Assembly: GCA_947446625.1 (NCBI GenBank)
Contig: CANFIE010000157.1
Coordinates: 1-8,359 of the forward strand
Direction: 5' to 3'
Source of the DNA: Acetobacteraceae bacterium
Lineage (GTDB): Bacteria > Pseudomonadota > Alphaproteobacteria > Acetobacterales > Acetobacteraceae
DNA length: 8,359 nt
In this document: piece by piece, positions 5,386 through 8,359 of the stretch
Position numbering within the stretch: the first letter of the stretch is position 1
How the letters are laid out: each line of letters starts with the position of its first letter
Notes under the pieces: model-generated
Databases searched by the model: none
Seen by the model: only the letters and a program-made list of their open reading frames with translations
What the model was told of the DNA's origin: nothing
Program-made: the position numbers and the translations under genes

Positions 5386-7281
5386 ATGACCCAGTTGCCC
5401 GAAGCCCCCCCGCCGGAAGCCCCACCCCCGCTTGTGATGGAGGGGTTGCAGGTCATCGAAAGCGCCCTGGCCACCCTGCCCTTGAGCCCGGGCGTCTATC
5501 GTATGCTGGATGCGAAGGGAGATGCGCTCTACGTCGGCAAGGCCAGGGCGCTGCGCCGGCGGGTGTATGCGTATACCCAGGTGGGCAAGTTGCCGGAGCG
5601 GTTGCGCCGGATGGTTTATGAAACCCGGCACCTGGAAGTGATGACCACCGGCAGCGAGGCGGAAGCCCTGCTGCTGGAAGCCAACCTCATCAAGAAATTG
5701 CGCCCGCGCTACAATATCGTGCTGCGGGACGACAAATCCTACCCCTGGCTGGTGATGACGGAGGACCACCCCTTTCCGCAAATCGCCAAGCACAGGGGGG
5801 AGCGCCGCAAGGGCGCCAGCTATTGGGGGCCGTTTGCCAGCGTTTGGGCGGTGAACCAGACGCTTTCGGCACTGCAAAAGGTGTTCCTGCTGCGCACCTG
5901 CGCCGATACGGTATTTGACCAGCGCGACCGCCCCTGCCTGCTGCACCAGATCAAGCGCTGCTCGGCGCCCTGCGTGGAGCGGGTTTCCCAGGATGGCTAT
6001 CGGGAACTGGTGGAGGAGGCCAAGCAGTTCCTCTCGGGCCAGACCCCCAGCATCCAGCAGCATCTGGCCACCGAGATGGAGGCCGCCGCCGAGAAACTGG
6101 AATTCGAGCGCGCCGCCGCCCTGCGTGACCGGATTCGCGGCCTGACCTATATGCAGGGGCGCGACCGGGTGAACCTGGACGGCGTGGATGATGCGGATGT
6201 GGTGGCAGTGCACCAATTGGCCGGGCAGTCTTGCGTGCAGGTGTTCTTCTTCCGCGGTGGGCGCAACAACGGCAACAGACCCTATTTCCTCAGTAAGGGC
6301 GAGGCTGGGCCGGAGGAGGTGCTGGGCAGCTTTCTCGGCCAGCTTTACGACGACCTGCCGCCCCCCCCCCGCATCCTGCTCTCACAGGAGCCAGAGGAAG
6401 CGGCGCTGATTGCCGAGGCACTGACCCTAAAGGCCGGGCGCCGGGTAGAGTTGCACCGCCCCCAACGGGGCGAGAAGCGCCAGGCGGTGGAACATGCCGA
6501 AACCAATGCCCGGGAAGCACTGGAGCGCCGCCTGGCCGAAGGCACGGCGCAGGAAGCCTTGCTGGCCGGGGTGGCCAGGCTGTTCGACCTGCCAGCCCCG
6601 CCGGAGCGGATTGAGATTTACGACAACAGCCATATCCAGGGCAGCAATGCCTATGGCGTCATGGTCGCGGCCGGGCCGGCGGGGTTTCTCAAGCAGGCCT
6701 ACCGCAAGTTCAGCATCAAGGGAGACATCAAGGGCGGCGACGACTTCGCTATGATGCGCGAGGTCTTTGAGCGTCGGTTCGGCCGCGCGCTGAAGGAGGA
6801 CCCGGACCGCACCAGCGGCACCTGGCCGGACCTGGTGCTGATTGACGGCGGCGCCGGCCAGCTTTCCGCCGCCCGCATAATTCTGGAGGAATTGGGGGTG
6901 GAGGACGTGCCCCTGGTGGGCGTGGCCAAGGGACCGGACCGCGATGCCGGCCGCGAATGGTTCCACCAGACCGGACGCGACCCGTTGCAACTGCCGCCCC
7001 GCGACCCGGTGCTGTACTATCTGCAACGCTTGCGAGACGAAGCCCATCGCTTCGCCATCACCACCCATCGGGCCGGGCGCAGCAAGGCCATTACCAAAAG
7101 CGAGTTGGACGAAATTCCAGGGGTTGGTCCGGCAGTGAAGCGCAAGTTGCTCAACCACTTTGGCAGCGCACGGGGGGTGCGCAACGCAGCTCTGCCGGAT
7201 TTGGAAAACTGCCCCGGCATTGGCCCGGCCGTGGCCCGCAAGGTGCATGGCCATTTCCACCCGGGCGGAACCGAGGGGTAA
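5386..7281 (+). CDS. uvrC: Excinuclease ABC subunit UvrC
   Basis: The product is the dual-incision nuclease of nucleotide excision repair, 631 residues and full length. The GIY-YIG nuclease domain for the 3' incision begins at GVYRML (36-41) with LYVGKA (48-53); its metal-binding Glu is Glu98 in LLLEANLIK. Cys172, Cys184, Cys192 and Cys196 have the 12-8-4 spacing of the cysteines proposed to hold an Fe-S cluster in E. coli UvrC. A UVR domain that contacts UvrB lies at about 223-255. The C-terminal RNase H-like nuclease has Asp413 (IYDNSHIQG), Asp487 (LVLIDGGAGQL) and His554 (RDEAHRF), the DDH triad for the 5' incision. Tandem helix-hairpin-helix motifs (575-625; IPGVGPAV, CPGIGPAV) bind DNA. 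The ATG at 5386 is the first possible start, since an in-frame TAA lies just upstream. The N-terminus has a Pro-rich EAPPP repeat, and a run of ten C bases occurs in mid-gene. Confidence 0.98.
   Translation: MTQLPEAPPPEAPPPLVMEGLQVIESALATLPLSPGVYRMLDAKGDALYVGKARALRRRVYAYTQVGKLPERLRRMVYETRHLEVMTTGSEAEALLLEANLIKKLRPRYNIVLRDDKSYPWLVMTEDHPFPQIAKHRGERRKGASYWGPFASVWAVNQTLSALQKVFLLRTCADTVFDQRDRPCLLHQIKRCSAPCVERVSQDGYRELVEEAKQFLSGQTPSIQQHLATEMEAAAEKLEFERAAALRDRIRGLTYMQGRDRVNLDGVDDADVVAVHQLAGQSCVQVFFFRGGRNNGNRPYFLSKGEAGPEEVLGSFLGQLYDDLPPPPRILLSQEPEEAALIAEALTLKAGRRVELHRPQRGEKRQAVEHAETNAREALERRLAEGTAQEALLAGVARLFDLPAPPERIEIYDNSHIQGSNAYGVMVAAGPAGFLKQAYRKFSIKGDIKGGDDFAMMREVFERRFGRALKEDPDRTSGTWPDLVLIDGGAGQLSAARIILEELGVEDVPLVGVAKGPDRDAGREWFHQTGRDPLQLPPRDPVLYYLQRLRDEAHRFAITTHRAGRSKAITKSELDEIPGVGPAVKRKLLNHFGSARGVRNAALPDLENCPGIGPAVARKVHGHFHPGGTEG
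5401..5430 (+). repeat. 15-bp imperfect tandem repeat encoding EAPPP twice
   Basis: Two 15-base copies (5401-5415 and 5416-5430) differ at two positions and encode residues 6-15 of UvrC. The first holds a run of seven C bases. The segment precedes the GIY-YIG domain and is likely a disordered tail that tolerates copy-number change. Confidence 0.7.
6361..6370 (+). repeat. Run of ten C bases inside uvrC
   Basis: Ten consecutive C bases encode the last three Pro of LPPPPR (residues 324-329) plus the first base of the Arg codon. A gain or loss of one base would shift the frame and remove the C-terminal DDH nuclease and helix-hairpin-helix region. Confidence 0.9.
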
Positions 7282-7468
7282 CCCCGCGAATCGGTAGCAG
7301 CAGAGGTTGTCCATTCCCAATCCTGGAGGAACGAGGCAATTGCACGGCTGCGACCCCATTGTTTGGCTGCATTATCACCAAAACCGGTAGCGGAAATTGC
7401 GTCCACGCCGGGTGCCGTATATGTGCAAGGTGTTAACGCCAATCCTCGGAGCAGGCTGCATCCCGCGT

Positions 7469-8065
7469 ATGCCCACCAACCTGCCCAATCTGCTGACGCT
7501 GAGCCGGATCGCCGCCATTCCGGTAATGGTGGCGCTGGCCGCCATGCGCACGCCACTTGGCGACATGGCCGCCTGCGTTGTTTTTGGCCTGGCCGGCATA
7601 ACTGATTATTTTGACGGGAAAATTGCCCGGGATCGACAGCAGTTCAGCGATTTTGGCCGCATGCTGGACCCCATCGCCGACAAGTTGCTGGTCGCCGCGG
7701 CGCTGATGGCCTTGGCCGGCATGGACCGGCTCTCCCCCGCCGCGCTGTTCCCGGCCATTGTCATCATGCTACGCGAGATCCTGGTCTCGGGTTTGCGCGA
7801 ATATCTGGCTGGGCTGCGGATTGGCCTGCCGGTAACCCGCCTGGCGAAGTGGAAGACCGGGGTGCAGATGGGCGCCCTGGGTACGCTGCTGGCCGGCGAT
7901 AGCGGCGCACCTGTGGTGGGCCTGGGCTTCCTGCCGGTTTCCCTTATCGGGGAAGTGATGCTCTGGACCGCTGCCGGGCTGACCTTGATAACAGGATGGG
8001 ACTACCTGGTCGCCAGCATGCGCCATGCGGGCGGCCAACCATCCAAAACTGCGTTGCGACCTTGA
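7469..8065 (+). CDS. pgsA: CDP-diacylglycerol--glycerol-3-phosphate 3-phosphatidyltransferase (PGP synthase)
   Basis: This encodes an integral inner-membrane enzyme of 198 residues. It transfers the phosphatidyl group from CDP-diacylglycerol to sn-glycerol 3-phosphate, the committed step to phosphatidylglycerol and cardiolipin. The CDP-alcohol phosphotransferase signature D-x2-DG-x2-AR-x8-G-x3-D-x3-D is complete at 46-71 (Asp46, Asp49, Asp67, Asp71). LPNLLTLSRI (5-14) is the typical PgsA N-terminus. Hydrophobic segments at about 14-26, 34-45, 73-85, 93-107, 132-142 and 148-176 fit a multi-span membrane protein. I chose the ATG at 7469 because homology begins there. In-frame ATGs at 7397 and 7421 would add an atypical leader. 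No strong Shine-Dalgarno is seen. The gene lies 187 bp after uvrC, and that gap holds no gene or convincing promoter. Confidence 0.95.
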   Translation: MPTNLPNLLTLSRIAAIPVMVALAAMRTPLGDMAACVVFGLAGITDYFDGKIARDRQQFSDFGRMLDPIADKLLVAAALMALAGMDRLSPAALFPAIVIMLREILVSGLREYLAGLRIGLPVTRLAKWKTGVQMGALGTLLAGDSGAPVVGLGFLPVSLIGEVMLWTAAGLTLITGWDYLVASMRHAGGQPSKTALRP

Positions 8066-8115
8066 GGACAAAGCGCCGCCGGCGCATGCTAGTGCCCAGA
8101 GGGCAGGAGTTAGAG
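8066..8115 (+). other. Short spacer with two small hairpins between pgsA and the lipoprotein gene
   Basis: GCGCC-GCC-GGCGC (8073-8085) and TGCCC-AGA-GGGCA (8093-8105) are 5-bp stems with 3-base loops. Neither has a U-tract, so co-transcription with pgsA remains possible. AGGAG (8105-8109) is the Shine-Dalgarno of the next gene and shares one base with the second stem. Confidence 0.45.
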
Positions 8116-8359
8116 ATGCGAGTGTTTTCACCGGTGACCGGTCTCGGTCTGGCACTTGGCCTGGCGCTGCTGCCGGGATGCAGCGCGTACAACGATTCTA
8201 CCACTGCGGTGAATCGCGGCACATCATCATTCTATGGCGGCATTGCCGCGGTAGGCGATGCCATTGGTATGCCATGGGGTGGCATGCGCCCCGGGATCAC
8301 CGAAGAAAGCCTGACCGAAGCCCGGGTGCGTGGCGGCCCGATGACGGCCGAACCGCTGG
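8116..8359 (+). CDS. Putative small lipoprotein, 3' end outside the window
   Basis: An open frame of 81 codons runs off the window with no stop. The ATG at 8116 has AGGAG 6 bases upstream. The first 22 residues form a lipoprotein signal peptide: a short Arg-containing start, a hydrophobic Gly/Leu/Ala core and a lipobox LPGC with Cys22 as the likely acylated residue. Export and anchoring in the inner or outer membrane are expected. The mature part so far (SAYNDSTTAVNRG, then FYGGIAAVGDAIGMPWGGM) is Gly-rich and matches no family I recognise. The GGIAAVGDAIG stretch could be amphipathic or membrane-associated. It lies 50 bp after pgsA and may be co-transcribed with it. The signal and start are well supported; the function is unknown. 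Confidence 0.75.
   Translation, partial: MRVFSPVTGLGLALGLALLPGCSAYNDSTTAVNRGTSSFYGGIAAVGDAIGMPWGGMRPGITEESLTEARVRGGPMTAEPL

Noticed and set aside
5320..6216. Minus-strand open frame of 298 codons opposite uvrC
   Set aside because: It is fully explained by codon bias of uvrC on the other strand. It has no recognisable motif and lies antisense to conserved UvrC domains.
6427..7359. Minus-strand open frame of 310 codons opposite the uvrC 3' half
   Set aside because: It is a shadow of the UvrC nuclease and helix-hairpin-helix coding sequence with no family resemblance of its own.
7341..7391. Tiny TTG-started frame after GGAGG between uvrC and pgsA
   Set aside because: It has only about 16 codons with a rare start, and nothing else supports a leader peptide. 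A chance GGAGG is common in this composition.
7397..7423. pgsA promoter TTGCGT/TATATG
   Set aside because: The spacer is 15 bases and both hexamers are weak, so it is indistinguishable from chance.
7397..7468. Longer pgsA start
   Set aside because: The added 24 residues are atypical for PgsA, and the conserved LPNLLTLSRI start lies four codons after the ATG at 7469.

Overview
The window is G+C-rich throughout, with dense codon-biased genes and several Bug-type (TTT-family) periplasmic binding proteins. It also carries the block pteridine-reductase-like SDR, folB, uvrC, pgsA. This points to an alphaproteobacterium, most likely an Acetobacteraceae (Roseomonas-like) chromosome. That placement is inferred from gene content and protein style; no database comparison was possible.

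Left part (1-3816) has an accessory character. Three separate Bug/TTT solute-binding protein genes lie within 3.8 kb in alternating orientation. The first (75-1025, minus) runs directly into a short-chain dehydrogenase that leaves the window at base 1. The second (1098-2063, plus) diverges from the first. The third (2839-3816, minus) is followed by a two-domain NIPSNAP protein (2096-2776, minus), which converges on the second across a strong hairpin. No TctA/TctB-like membrane subunits are present, so these are orphan receptors as far as the window shows. The likely theme is capture of small carboxylates plus oxidative metabolism of the captured compounds.

Right part (3905-8359) is housekeeping, all on the plus strand. 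A PTR1/FolM-type pteridine reductase overlaps folB (dihydroneopterin aldolase) by ATGA, forming a pterin/folate pair. An AT-richer 285-bp gap follows. It carries a perfect DnaA box, an inverted repeat, a GAAC direct repeat and a GC hairpin immediately before the uvrC start. uvrC is full length and contains a run of ten C bases in mid-gene. pgsA (phosphatidylglycerophosphate synthase) follows, then the start of a small lipoprotein cut by the window end.

No tRNA, rRNA, CRISPR array, insertion sequence or phage gene was found. I found no clearly new multi-gene system. The points most worth checking are the pterin gene pair, the uvrC leader and homopolymer, the TTT-NIPSNAP pair and the unidentified lipoprotein.
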